Positions 15,267 through 24,607 of a stretch of DNA of 64,000 nucleotides are shown in pieces. The position numbers and the translations under genes are program-made. The stretch comes from an uncultured Anaerolineales bacterium. Its GTDB lineage: Bacteria; Chloroflexota; Anaerolineae; Aggregatilineales; Aggregatilineaceae. The notes beneath the pieces are model-generated. The model saw only the letters and a list, made by a program, of their open reading frames with translations. It did not search any database and was not told the origin of the DNA. Every line of letters begins with the position of its first letter. Position 1 is the stretch's first letter. Where the stretch lies: positions 1-64,000 of the forward strand of contig CAKZOB010000033.1 in assembly GCA_937135955.1 (NCBI GenBank), given 5' to 3'.

Positions 15267-18074
15267 TCACTTCACGTCGTGCCAGGTCGTGTGCACCTCG
15301 GTCGCTCCGGCCTTCAGCGCGCGCAACAGGGCATCCTGATCGACCGGCACGCGGTACACGCGCACGCCGGTCGCGTGATAGATAGCGTTGGCAATGGCGG
15401 GCATGGTGTTGATCGAGGTGATCTCGCCGACGCCCTTTGCCCCAAACGGCCCGCTGGAAACCTGCTCCTCCACGAAGTGCGAGACTACTTCGGGCGTGTG
15501 TTTAATGCTGGGAATCTTATAGCGCGAGAAAAGCACCGACCAGGGCACGCCGTTCTCGACGATGTACTCTTCGGTCAGGCAATTGCCCATTGCCATCACG
15601 ATCCCCCCCTCGACCTGCCCTTCGAGCATCCGGGGGTTGATGGCGCGGCCTACGTCGTTGGCGGCGATGATCTTCAGCACCTTCACCGCGCCCGTTTCCA
15701 GGTCTACTTCGACCAGCGCCGCCTGGGTGGCATAGGAGAAGGCGAAGTGCATGTCGCCCCCAGTGCCCAGGGGTTGCGTCTTGGGCGCATCGTAGACATA
15801 GCGCACTTTGGCTTCCTGCCCTTGCTCGTGCATCCAGGTCACCACTTCGCCGATCTCCACCGCCGAACCGTTGTGGTGTAGTCGTCCGTCTTCGAAGCGA
15901 ATTACTTCGGGCGACACGCCCAGCCGTTCGGCAGCAGCAGCAGCCAGCGCCTGGCGCATGGTGATGGCAGCATGGCGGGCGGCGTTGCCGCTCATGAAGG
16001 TCTGACGCGAGGCGGTCGTCGGGCCGCCATCCGGTGTCAGGTCGGTATCGGAGAGCAGGACGTGCACCCTTTCGACAGGCAACCCCAATTCCTCGGCGGT
16101 AACCTGTGCCAACACAACGCTGAGACCCTGCCCCATGTCGGCAGACGAAATGCGCACTTCGGCGGTCGAATTCGGGAAGACTTCCACCTCGGCGGTCGCG
16201 CGGTCGGGTGCGCCGCCGCCCAGGCCGGTGTTCTTGTAGGCGCAGGCGACGCCCCAGCCATAGGCTTTGGTGCCTTCGCGCCAGCCCCAGCGAAAAGTGG
16301 GATCGCTGCCGCGCATGTCGCGCTCGACCCTGTCAATCGTCTCCAGCAGGCCCACGCTTTCGCGCAGCAACTGCCCGGTGGCGGTAGTGGCTCCCACGCG
16401 CTGCGCGTTCTTGCGCCGGAATTCGACCGGGTCCATGCCCAGCGCCTCGGCGACCAGGTCCATGTTCTGTTCGACAGCAAAGGCTGACTGCGTCACACCA
16501 AAGCCGCGGAACGCCCCCGACGGCGGATTGTTGGTATACATGGCGTAGCAATCAATTTTGGCGTGCGGCACCACATAGGGGCCGGTGGCGTGCGTGGTCG
16601 CGCGGGTCATCACCTTGTCAGAGAGGCTGGCATACGCCCCCGCGTCGCCGTAGAGCGTGGCCTGCACCGCCATCAGCGTGCCGTCGCGCTTGGCCCCTGT
16701 CTTGATGCGGATGATGGTCGCGTGACGCTTGGGGTGGAAGAGCAACGACTCCTGGCGTGTATAGAGTATCTTCACCGGACGACCGGTTGCCTGGGCGAGC
16801 ATGGCCGCGTGAATCTGCCCAGCGATGTCCTCCTTGCCGCCGAAACCACCCCCGATCAACGTGCCGCGCACGCGAATCTGATCTTCGGGCACACCGAGCG
16901 CCGCTGCCGTCTGCCGGCGGTCTTCGTAGGGAATCTGTGAGCCGACGTAAATAGTCAGCTTGGGGTGCTCATCGTCGTAACCGGCGGGCACGGCAATCGA
17001 GCATTCCGGTTCCATGAAGGCATGCTCGACGGTCGGCGTGCGGTATTCGCGCTCGATGATCACATCGGACTCGGCGAAGCCCTGTTCCACATCGCCATGC
17101 CGCACCTTAATGTGCTTGAGCAGGTTGCCCGTCTCCCATTCCTCGTGTACCAGCGGCGCGTCGGGCGAGTGTGCGTATTCCGGATCGGTCACCACCGGCA
17201 GCGGCTCGTAGTCCACTTCGATCAGTTCCAGCGCACGCGCGGCGATGTCAGCGTCTTCGGCGGCGACGATGGCCACCGCGTCGCCCATGTAGCGCACCTT
17301 GTCGTCGCACAGCACCGGCCAGTCAGCGTAGATCAGGCCATGCCGGTTCTGGCCGGGCACGTCCTGATGGGTGAGCACCGCGCACACGCCCGGCAACGCT
17401 CTGGCCTTGCTGGTATCTATGCGCTTGATACGGGCGTGAGGGTAAGCCGCCCGCAGCGTGCGCCCGATCAACATGCCGGGGAAAGCGTAGTCGTCGGCGA
17501 ATTTCGCGCGACCGGTCACCTTGTCCACGACTTCCTGCGGCGGCACCGGTCGCCCGACGGCCTTGAGCGGTGGGACCGTCGGCACGCCGGGCCAGGGGAG
17601 CGGTTCCTCGCCGCGCAGTTCGCGCGCCGCCGACTGAATGGCGCGGATGACGCTCACATAGCCGGTGCAGCGGCACAGCGTGTCCTTGAGCGCAACTTTA
17701 ATATCGTGCTCGGTAGGGTTCGGGTTGCGGTCGAGCAAGGCCTTGGCGGTCATGATCAGGCCAGGCGTGCAGAAGCCGCACTGCACCGCGCCGTGTTCGA
17801 TGAACGCTTTCTGCAACGGGTGCAGTTCGCCGTTGCGAGCCAGGCCCTCGATGGTAGTGATGCGCGCGCCCTGCGCCTTGAAGGCAGGGTAGAGGCACGA
17901 GTCAACCGGCGTGCCATCTACCAGCACCGTACATGCCCCGCATTCGGCCTCTTCGCAGCCGATCTTGGTGCCAGTCAGACCCAGGTCATAGCGCAACACC
18001 TGCGCCAGCGTGCGCGATTCGGGCACGTCCAGATCATAGGGTGTGTCGTTGACGGTAAGCAGCAGTTTGCTCAT
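15267..18074 (-). CDS. Molybdenum hydroxylase, fused [2Fe-2S] and Mo-binding subunits (xanthine/CO dehydrogenase family)
   Basis: 935 residues. Residues 1-155 are a CoxS/XdhC-like small subunit with two [2Fe-2S] centres: Cys 40, 45, 48, 60 and Cys 99, 102, 134, 136. The remainder is a large subunit with IGGGFGGKED, PPSGAFRGFGVTQ and the C-terminal GAKGVGEITS, whose Glu is the conserved base. No CO-dehydrogenase AYRCSFR active-site motif is seen, so a purine, aldehyde or aromatic substrate is likelier than CO. The start MSKLLLTVND (18074) fits the small-subunit N terminus. The FAD subunit gene lies upstream in the same direction. Confidence 0.88.
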   Translation of the reverse strand: MSKLLLTVNDTPYDLDVPESRTLAQVLRYDLGLTGTKIGCEEAECGACTVLVDGTPVDSCLYPAFKAQGARITTIEGLARNGELHPLQKAFIEHGAVQCGFCTPGLIMTAKALLDRNPNPTEHDIKVALKDTLCRCTGYVSVIRAIQSAARELRGEEPLPWPGVPTVPPLKAVGRPVPPQEVVDKVTGRAKFADDYAFPGMLIGRTLRAAYPHARIKRIDTSKARALPGVCAVLTHQDVPGQNRHGLIYADWPVLCDDKVRYMGDAVAIVAAEDADIAARALELIEVDYEPLPVVTDPEYAHSPDAPLVHEEWETGNLLKHIKVRHGDVEQGFAESDVIIEREYRTPTVEHAFMEPECSIAVPAGYDDEHPKLTIYVGSQIPYEDRRQTAAALGVPEDQIRVRGTLIGGGFGGKEDIAGQIHAAMLAQATGRPVKILYTRQESLLFHPKRHATIIRIKTGAKRDGTLMAVQATLYGDAGAYASLSDKVMTRATTHATGPYVVPHAKIDCYAMYTNNPPSGAFRGFGVTQSAFAVEQNMDLVAEALGMDPVEFRRKNAQRVGATTATGQLLRESVGLLETIDRVERDMRGSDPTFRWGWREGTKAYGWGVACAYKNTGLGGGAPDRATAEVEVFPNSTAEVRISSADMGQGLSVVLAQVTAEELGLPVERVHVLLSDTDLTPDGGPTTASRQTFMSGNAARHAAITMRQALAAAAAERLGVSPEVIRFEDGRLHHNGSAVEIGEVVTWMHEQGQEAKVRYVYDAPKTQPLGTGGDMHFAFSYATQAALVEVDLETGAVKVLKIIAANDVGRAINPRMLEGQVEGGIVMAMGNCLTEEYIVENGVPWSVLFSRYKIPSIKHTPEVVSHFVEEQVSSGPFGAKGVGEITSINTMPAIANAIYHATGVRVYRVPVDQDALLRALKAGATEVHTTWHDVK

Positions 18075-18245
18075 AGAGAGTACCCTTATAACGCTAATGG
18101 CCAAGTGCTCGGTCGTCAGTGATCAGTTGTCAGCGATCGGTGTCCGGCTGTCGGTGATCAGCTTCCGAGAGCAGTCATCAGTATTCCCGCGAGGTGACTA
18201 CGCCATCATACTGAAAACTGAAAGCCGAACACTGATCACTTTTCC
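18075..18245. repeat. Spacer with repeated GTGATCAG-type words
   Basis: The gap between the two hydroxylase genes contains near-repeats of the word (C/G)TGATCAG and TGTC(A/G)G, plus a distal AACACTGATCAC. It looks like a degraded intergenic palindromic repeat. No promoter is evident, so the operon may read through it. Confidence 0.4.
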
Positions 18246-19160
18246 TCATTCCATGCCCACGCCTTCGGGAATGGCCTCGCCAGTGCGGGCGCGTTGCGTG
18301 GCCAACGGCAACACGCGGCGCAGCAGCACTTCGATCATCTCCTGGCGATACTCGGCGGTGGCGCGGTACTTGCTGGTGCGCGGATGCAACGTCTGCCGGG
18401 CAACGGACACGGCCAGCTCGACAGCTTCTGCGTCCACCGCCTGGCCACGCAACGCCTGCTCGACCGCCTCGGCCCGCGCTGGCACTTTCGCCACCGGCCC
18501 GATGCAGATGCGGGCATCCTCGTAGCGCTGTCCGCTTTCGTCCAGCCGCACCCAGATAGCGCAGCCCAGAATGGGCAACGCCACCCCTTGCGGGCGCATG
18601 ATGCGTTTGAAGGCACTGCCTTCGTGCGAGCCGCACAGCCGGAAGCGGAAACCGATCAGCAGGTCGCGCGTCTGATCCAGGCGCGACTCGCCTGGCCCGA
18701 CGAAAAGCTCACTCAGCGGCAACCACTGCCGCACGCCGTTCAGCACCACATCCGCCGTCGCGTCCAGCGCGATCAGCGAGGTCGTGCCGTCGCCGGCGGG
18801 CAGAGCGTGCGCCACGTTGCCGCCGATGGTGCCCACGTTGCGCACCTGCGGCCCGCCGACCACGCCACAGCTTTCCACCAAGCAGGTAGCCCGCGCCGCC
18901 AGCACGGGCGAATCTACGATCTGCGCATGGGTCACGCCCGCGCCCAGGTAGACGGTGTCGTCTTCCTGGCGCAGATCGCCCATGCCCGGAATGCGGGTGA
19001 TGTCCACCAGCGCGTCGGGACGGGGCAAATGGCCCTGCTTGATGTCCAGCAGCAAATCAGTACCACCGGCGATCACGCGGGCACGGCCCTGATACGTGCG
19101 CAGTAGCGCCAGCGCTTCTTCAACCGTTGCAGGGGTGTAGTAATGATTCCAAAGGGACAT
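18246..19160 (-). CDS. Molybdenum hydroxylase FAD-binding subunit (CoxM/XdhB-like)
   Basis: 304 residues. FAD motifs VIAGGTDLLLDIK and VGTIGGNVAHALPAGD, and a C-terminal CO_deh_flav_C region (RATAEYRQEMIEVLLRRVL). Transfers electrons from the iron-sulphur centres to NAD or another acceptor. The start MSLWNHYYTP (19160) matches the family N terminus. It is the first gene of a two-gene unit with the fused catalytic subunit. No XdhC-type maturation factor or molybdenum cofactor gene is present in the window. Confidence 0.9.
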   Translation of the reverse strand: MSLWNHYYTPATVEEALALLRTYQGRARVIAGGTDLLLDIKQGHLPRPDALVDITRIPGMGDLRQEDDTVYLGAGVTHAQIVDSPVLAARATCLVESCGVVGGPQVRNVGTIGGNVAHALPAGDGTTSLIALDATADVVLNGVRQWLPLSELFVGPGESRLDQTRDLLIGFRFRLCGSHEGSAFKRIMRPQGVALPILGCAIWVRLDESGQRYEDARICIGPVAKVPARAEAVEQALRGQAVDAEAVELAVSVARQTLHPRTSKYRATAEYRQEMIEVLLRRVLPLATQRARTGEAIPEGVGME

Positions 19161-19334
19161 GGGTTCTATCCGTGCGCAGCGCGCCTCTCTATGCGGTGAA
19201 AACGGTTGGAGGCACTTTTCGATGGGCGAGGATGCCCAACGCCGCCATGCCAGACCCGGCACGAACGACCCCCAGCCGGAGGTGAACAAATATCTTGTCG
19301 TTGATCGTAACACAAGGGAGTAGACCGGTCAAAC

Positions 19335-19551
19335 GAAGTGTGGGGCGGGGGGATTGCATCAAACCGCTTGCCGCTTTACCTCACCCCCAGCCTCGCTTCG
19401 CTCGGCTTGCCCCCTCTCCGACGCGGAGAGGGGGCAGCAAGGCACGCTAGCGCCGAGCGGGGGTGAGGTCAACCAGAAGATCACACCTGAGCTTACTTCT
19501 GCCCATGGTTCTGCTGGCCGGTTTTGATGCGATGACCCTGAAGTGTGGGGC
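19335..19551. repeat. MITE-like element, family 1 copy A, with 12-bp flanking direct repeat
   Basis: The element (about 19347-19539) begins GGATTGCATCAAACCG and ends GGTTTTGATGCGATG, so its ends are inverted repeats. An inner palindrome of the CCTCACCCCC...GGGGGTGAGG type sits between. The direct repeat GAAGTGTGGGGC flanks it at 19335-19346 and 19540-19551. Copy B is at 45796-45957 with a different flanking repeat. No coding capacity. The remaining 19161-19334 shows no gene. Confidence 0.8.
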
Positions 19552-19583
19552 AAGGGAATACCCCCGCCCCAGCACCGACAGGA

Positions 19584-20372
19584 TCACTGGCCCGAAGCAG
19601 CGTTATTCCGCCTGAGCATATCGGTGAGCGTGGCCAGAAAGTCAATGGGCACGGGGAAGATGATCGTCGAGTTTTTCTCCACGGCGATTTCCGTCAACGT
19701 CTGCAGGTAGCGCAGTTGCAGGGCGGCGGGTTCAGTGGAGATGGTGACAGCTGCCTCGCGCAATTGCTGGGCTGCCTGCAACTCGCCCTCGGCATGGATG
19801 ATCTTGGCGCGCTTTTCGCGCTCAGCCTCGGCCTGGCGGGCCATGGCGCGTTGCATCTGCGGCGGCAACTCCACATCCTTGATCTCGACGATGCTCACCT
19901 TCACACCCCAGGGTTCGGTCTCCGCGTCAATGATGCTCTGCAAGCGCTGATTGACCCGCTCTCGTTGACTGAGCAGCTCGTCGAGTTCCACCTGACCGAT
20001 CACACTGCGCAGGCTGGTCTGGGCAATCTGGAAAGTGGCGTTGGCGTAATTGCTGACGGCCACCACCGCCCGCCGCGGATCGATCACCTGGAAGTAAGCC
20101 ACCGCATTGACCCCCACTGTGACATTGTCGCGCGTGATGCAATCCTGACGCGGGATATCCAGCGTGACCACGCGCAGGTCAATCTTCACCACGCGGTCAA
20201 TGCCGAAGGGCATGACCAGGAATAACCCCGGCCCCTTGGTGCGCTTGAGCAGCCGTCCAAAGCGAAAGACAACCGCCCGCTCATATTCCTGAGCCATGCG
20301 CACTGCCGACAGGACCAGGATCAACAACAGGGTGCCGAGCACGAACAAGAGAGTGACGACAACCGGGGACAT
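19584..20372 (-). CDS. SPFH/band 7 protein, slipin (stomatin-like)
   Basis: 262 residues. One N-terminal membrane segment, then [39 protein letters not shown] (the band 7 core) and a helical region [20 protein letters not shown]. Slipins form membrane microdomain oligomers and usually pair with an NfeD-type protease. This copy has no NfeD neighbour; a second slipin at 40618-41550 does. The function of this orphan copy is open. Confidence 0.88.
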   Translation of the reverse strand: MSPVVVTLLFVLGTLLLILVLSAVRMAQEYERAVVFRFGRLLKRTKGPGLFLVMPFGIDRVVKIDLRVVTLDIPRQDCITRDNVTVGVNAVAYFQVIDPRRAVVAVSNYANATFQIAQTSLRSVIGQVELDELLSQRERVNQRLQSIIDAETEPWGVKVSIVEIKDVELPPQMQRAMARQAEAEREKRAKIIHAEGELQAAQQLREAAVTISTEPAALQLRYLQTLTEIAVEKNSTIIFPVPIDFLATLTDMLRRNNAASGQ

Positions 20373-20568
20373 GTTCTTCTCTCCTCAAGCCATGGGCAGC
20401 CAGCAGACGCCAGCCAGAGATTCAACCGCGCGCGGGCCTGCCATGTGACGATCACCGTTCTAGCTGTCCCTATTGTAAGGGTAACCGTGCGTCACTGGCT
20501 GACCAACGCCCCCCAGCCGCCTGACAAACTGCCTTTCAGCCAGGCCACAGGCGGCGGGGGTGAGAGGG

Positions 20569-21702
20569 TCAGATCGAGGGGGGACGTCCGCTGATCAGAT
20601 CGTCGTAGCAGACGATCAGTTCGTCCATCATGGTGGGCCAGGATTGTGTCTCGGCGAACAGGCGGGCGTTGCGCCCCATGATCTGACGTTTGCGCGGCTC
20701 GGAGAGAATGGCGCGCACGCCATCCACCATGCCGCGCACGTCGCCCACGTTAAACACATAGCCGTTGACACCGGGGCGGACGATCTCGTCCGCGCCACCC
20801 ACGCGCGATGTGACGACCGGCAGGCCCGATGCCATCGCCTCGACCAGCACCAGCCCGAATGTCTCCATGGCCGTGGGGAAGACGAAAATATCTGCGCTGG
20901 CAAAGGCCGACCACAATTCCTGCCCGCGCAGATAGCCGGTGAAGACGGTCGGTGTACCGGCGAAGTGTTTTTCCAGGTCGGCGCGCGCTGGCCCGTCGCC
21001 GACGATCGCCAGGCGCGTGCCGGGCACACGCTCCAGGACGGCGCGGATAGTGTTGATCTGCTTCTCGTGTGACAGCCGCCCCACATAGAGCAGAATAGTA
21101 TCCTGGGGGTGCCCGCCGCTCAGACGGACGCGCATGGCCTCCGAGTAGTGGCGCGGGTGGAACTGTTCGGCATCTACCCCCCTGCGCCACAACCCTACCT
21201 GGCGCACACCATGCGCCAGCAGGTCTTGCTGCACCAGTCGGGAGGGAGCCAGCGCATAGTCCGCGGCGTTGAAGTTCTGCCGCGTATACCACCACACCAG
21301 CGGCTCCAGGAAGCCAATACCCAGGTAGCGGGTGATGCTGGCCAGATCGAGGTGAAACGAGGCCAGAGTAGGGATGTTGAGCCGCTTGGCCATCATCATG
21401 CCAGCAGTGCCCACCAGGGTGGGATGGATGAAGTGAGCGATATCCGGCTTGAAGTCGCGCACTTCGCGGTAGGTACTGAGAGTTGGCGGGCCGAATTTGA
21501 GTTCCGGGTACAGCGGCAACCGCACGCCCGGCACGCCGATCACCTTTCTGCCCCGGTAGTCGCGCACCGTGTCGCTGAGGCGGGGCGCGACGACGACGAA
21601 GTCAATGTCCCGCCGGATCAGATGATCCATCAGCAGGATCAGCACGGTCACGATGCCGTCCACTTTGGGCAGAAACGTCTCGGTGAACAGAGCTACGCGC
21701 AT
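20569..21702 (-). CDS. GT4-family glycosyltransferase (MgtA/PimB-like)
   Basis: 377 residues. N terminus MRVALFTETFLPKVDGIV is typical of alpha-mannosyl/glucosyl transferases acting on lipid acceptors. It also shows HFIHPTLVG, YVGRLSHEKQI, a nucleotide-sugar-binding VFPTAMETFGLVLVEAMASGLPVV (the E-x7-E region) and GGADEIV. It probably transfers a hexose from a nucleotide sugar at the inner face of the membrane in glycolipid synthesis. The start at 21702 matches the Rossmann N terminus. It is not in an obvious operon. Confidence 0.88.
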   Translation of the reverse strand: MRVALFTETFLPKVDGIVTVLILLMDHLIRRDIDFVVVAPRLSDTVRDYRGRKVIGVPGVRLPLYPELKFGPPTLSTYREVRDFKPDIAHFIHPTLVGTAGMMMAKRLNIPTLASFHLDLASITRYLGIGFLEPLVWWYTRQNFNAADYALAPSRLVQQDLLAHGVRQVGLWRRGVDAEQFHPRHYSEAMRVRLSGGHPQDTILLYVGRLSHEKQINTIRAVLERVPGTRLAIVGDGPARADLEKHFAGTPTVFTGYLRGQELWSAFASADIFVFPTAMETFGLVLVEAMASGLPVVTSRVGGADEIVRPGVNGYVFNVGDVRGMVDGVRAILSEPRKRQIMGRNARLFAETQSWPTMMDELIVCYDDLISGRPPSI

Positions 21703-21849
21703 GGCTGTCTCACGGGCGAATGCCACCACCAACAATCATAACCCGACGCGCCGAAGAGGGTTACGCCCGTTGTCAGGAGTATGTCCAGGGCGGGTAAAGG
21801 CTGCTTTATCGGCAGAGTAAGCGCACCTGAGCTGCGCGTTAAGGAAGCC

Positions 21850-22476
21850 TTACTCTGGCGAGGAAGAGGCATCCATCAATGGCTTTTCCATGAAATGCCA
21901 GCGACGGATGCCATAGGCCAGGCGGGTGAGCCAGCTTGCCCGCGTGCGTACAATGGTGAACCCTGCCCGCTCGTAGACGTGAACGGCGCGCGCGTTGTCC
22001 GCCGCCACCCACAGCGTCAGGCGGGTGCGCCCGTGCTCACACGCCCATCGTTCGGCATATTCCAGCAATTGCCTGGCGACCCCTTCGCCCTGGCAATCGC
22101 TCGCTACACCCAGGTCGCTGATATAGGCTTCGCCGCTCGCCGGCTGATGGCCGAGCAGCCATAGCATGAACGCCGCTCGCAGGGCACGCAGCAACCCCAG
22201 TTCGCGCGTCACCAGACTCTCAAAAGCGCGGTTTTCTTCGGGCGTGTGATAGATCGGCTCCATGACCAGCGTGCCGATGATGCGTCCACCCCGTTCGGCC
22301 ACCAGCACGCCATCGTAGCCGCGCCGCACCGGGCCAGTGTACAGCAATTCCAGCAACGCGGCGATCTTGGCCCGATCTTTGCCAAAAATGACGCGCATCT
22401 TGTCGCTGAAAGCGTCCTGCAATACGGCAGCCACTCCTGGCAGATCGGCCAGGCGAGCCGGTCTAATCTGGAGCAT
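21850..22476 (-). CDS. GNAT-family N-acetyltransferase
   Basis: 208 residues. The acetyl-CoA motif A appears as [22 protein letters not shown] (Q/R-x-x-G-x-A), then LTLWVAADNARAVHVYERAGF (motif B). The substrate is unknown. Its start lies inside the end of the Nudix gene (14-base overlap), so it is the last gene of the minus-strand M23-Nudix-GNAT unit. Confidence 0.87.
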   Translation of the reverse strand: MLQIRPARLADLPGVAAVLQDAFSDKMRVIFGKDRAKIAALLELLYTGPVRRGYDGVLVAERGGRIIGTLVMEPIYHTPEENRAFESLVTRELGLLRALRAAFMLWLLGHQPASGEAYISDLGVASDCQGEGVARQLLEYAERWACEHGRTRLTLWVAADNARAVHVYERAGFTIVRTRASWLTRLAYGIRRWHFMEKPLMDASSSPE

Positions 22477-23032
22477 GATCCCCCTCCAGGGCGGCCAGGG
22501 CCAGACCCACTGCCGCCACAGTTGCCACGTTACGAATACGTCCGCCCTGCCATGCCGCGCGCACTTCGGCCAACGTCAGCCAGTGCAGCGCCATGATCTC
22601 GGAGACTTCGCGGTGCGGCACCCCACTACTACGCGCATCCAGCGCCAGGAAGATATGCGACGCGCCACAGCCGCGGTTGCCATCCATGAAGAAGCGCCCC
22701 AGGTAACGCCATTCGCCCGCTTCCACGCCGGTTTCTTCGCGCAGTTCGCGCCGGGCCGCCGCCTCTGGCGCTTCGTCCGCGTCCAGATAGCCGGCGGGCA
22801 ATTCCAGCGAGACGGCGCGTGGCCCCTGCTTCCAGTGCTCAATGAAAGGCACCCGCCCGTCGGCGGTCACAGCGAAAATCTGCGCCCATTCGGGCATGTC
22901 AATATGGTAGAAAGTGTCAATCTCGTGTCCGTTGGGCAGGCGCACATGTTCCGCGCTGACGCGCAGCCAGGGCGAGCAGTCGAGCAATTCACGACGAGCC
23001 AGGGTTTGCCAGGGTAACAACAGCGCGCTCAT
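22463..23032 (-). CDS. Nudix hydrolase, ADP-ribose pyrophosphatase-like
   Basis: 189 residues with a complete Nudix box, GYLDADEAPEAAARRELREETGVEAG, preceded by the ELPAG strand typical of ADP-ribose pyrophosphatases. It likely hydrolyses ADP-ribose or another nucleoside diphosphate sugar. The ATG at 23032 overlaps the M23 peptidase stop by 4 bases (ATGA), which fixes the start against longer upstream frames. Confidence 0.9.
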   Translation of the reverse strand: MSALLLPWQTLARRELLDCSPWLRVSAEHVRLPNGHEIDTFYHIDMPEWAQIFAVTADGRVPFIEHWKQGPRAVSLELPAGYLDADEAPEAAARRELREETGVEAGEWRYLGRFFMDGNRGCGASHIFLALDARSSGVPHREVSEIMALHWLTLAEVRAAWQGGRIRNVATVAAVGLALAALEGDHAPD

Positions 23033-23913
23033 GGCTGCGCTCCCAGCCCCAATGACACAACCTGTTCCGGATTGACCCAGGTGCCCCCAACAACCATTTC
23101 CCAGTGCAGGTGCGCGCCCGCCGAACGCCCATTCATGCCGCTCAGGGCGATCACATCGCCCTGACGCACCCACTGCCCCGGCACCACCAGCAGTTCCGAA
23201 AGGTGCGCGTAGCCGCTGTAGATGCCCCAGCCGTGATCAATGAGCACATAGCCGCCGCGAATGGACAGCATGGTCGCCAGCACAACGCGCCCGCTACCCG
23301 CCGCCGTGACCGGCGTGCCGATGGGCATCCGGATATCCAGGCCCGTGTGCCTCCGCCAGACTGTGCCATTGTACAAACGCCAGGTGCCGAATGGCCCAAT
23401 CTGCGGGTTGGCGCTCGGTACCACGAAGCCATCTTCGGCCCAATAGCGTTCCGGCGTGAAGCGCCGGAAAAACGTATCCAGGCGGGCCATTTCGTCCTCT
23501 TCGACCTGTGGGTCGAGCAGCGGCATCAGCGAGGCTGGCAAAACCACATCCGCCCGCCCAAACTCGCCATAATTGACCTCGATCGTTCGATCTATCCGCT
23601 CCGACGAGCCGTCCTGGTAGCGTACCCACACCTGGAGCGGATAACTGCCGACATCCTGTTCCATATCGGCGGCAATCAGCCCCACGAAAGCCCGCCCGTC
23701 CCAGTAGAAGGGGTGCACGCGCTCCTGAAAGACGGCGCGCACGTCCGCCAGGCCAGTGCCGGTCACGCGGACAATGCCCACACTGCCCTGGCGAATCCAT
23801 TGGAAATCGTAGCTGATGCTGACCGGACTGGCTGCAGGAGCCTGGGCAGTGGCCACTCCAGCGCCAACCAGCACCGTGAGGATGAGTGATGAGAGAATGA
23901 TCAGCCGTGTCAC
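23029..23913 (-). CDS. Secreted M23 (LytM-type) metallopeptidase
   Basis: 294 residues. A signal peptide (MTRLIILSSLILTVLVGAGVA) precedes an Ig-like N-terminal region (about 30-165). The C-terminal M23 domain has zinc ligands in RRHTGLDIRMP (His, Asp) and the catalytic/zinc HLHWE near residue 270. These enzymes cut peptidoglycan cross-bridges. Zinc ligands look complete, so it may be active rather than a NlpD-like activator. Peptidoglycan context agrees with the PBP and FemAB genes elsewhere in the window. Confidence 0.88.
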   Translation of the reverse strand: MTRLIILSSLILTVLVGAGVATAQAPAASPVSISYDFQWIRQGSVGIVRVTGTGLADVRAVFQERVHPFYWDGRAFVGLIAADMEQDVGSYPLQVWVRYQDGSSERIDRTIEVNYGEFGRADVVLPASLMPLLDPQVEEDEMARLDTFFRRFTPERYWAEDGFVVPSANPQIGPFGTWRLYNGTVWRRHTGLDIRMPIGTPVTAAGSGRVVLATMLSIRGGYVLIDHGWGIYSGYAHLSELLVVPGQWVRQGDVIALSGMNGRSAGAHLHWEMVVGGTWVNPEQVVSLGLGAQP

Positions 23914-23945
23914 AAGTCTTCCCTGTCAGCTATGATGACGTCAGG

Positions 23946-24584
23946 CTACGCAGGCAGCAAAATACCGCGATGGTGCAGGATGAGCGAGGCCAGCAACCGC
24001 GCCGTGTTGCACGCATCGTCCACGCCCCGGTGATGGCGTCCTTCGGGCGACAGACCCAACAATTCCAGCGCGGCCATCAGACCCGGCTCGTGTGGCAGGC
24101 CGTACAAGACGGCCAGCAACGTCTTTACATTCAGATGAGTCGGGCCGAACGGGTAAGGCACACCGCGAGCCGCGCATTGCTTTTCGAAAATGCGCCGGTC
24201 GAACTCGTCATAACTGGCCCACAGCCGGTCGCCCGTTTTGTACTGTTCGCGCAGCAGGCGGCAGGCGTAGGCAAACGAGACTCCGCGGGCAACCTGTTTG
24301 GGAGTGAGCGAAGTCAGTTGCGTACAAAACGGACTGACCTCCGAACACTCTGGCCGGACGATGATGCTCGCCTGCGTCACTCGCTGGCCAGTCTGCAAAT
24401 CCAGCACGCAGACGCCGATCTCGATGATTTCTGACTCCTGGCCAGGAGGCGGACCGCTCTCCCAGCATGTCGCTTCGACATCCACCACGATCACCCGATC
24501 GAGCTTGGCCACCACTGCTTTCTGTCGCTCCTGCGCTGCACGCCGCCGGGCCTCACCATACCGCAACAGGCGCGGTTGGGTCAA
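23946..24584 (-). CDS. DnaQ-fold 3'-5' exonuclease (ERI1/KapD-like)
   Basis: 212 residues. ExoI motif VDVEATCWE, exoII in LWASYDEFDRRIFEKQC and exoIII HHRGVDDACNTARLL form the DEDDh active site. The ERI1/KapD branch trims RNA or DNA 3' ends. An in-frame stop lies directly upstream, so the TTG at 24584 is the first possible start. It is preceded by the SH3-domain gene and followed by the M23 gene with 32-base spacing. Confidence 0.85.
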   Translation of the reverse strand: MTQPRLLRYGEARRRAAQERQKAVVAKLDRVIVVDVEATCWESGPPPGQESEIIEIGVCVLDLQTGQRVTQASIIVRPECSEVSPFCTQLTSLTPKQVARGVSFAYACRLLREQYKTGDRLWASYDEFDRRIFEKQCAARGVPYPFGPTHLNVKTLLAVLYGLPHEPGLMAALELLGLSPEGRHHRGVDDACNTARLLASLILHHRGILLPA

Positions 24585-24607
24585 GGGTCATCTAACGAGG
24601 GCGAATT

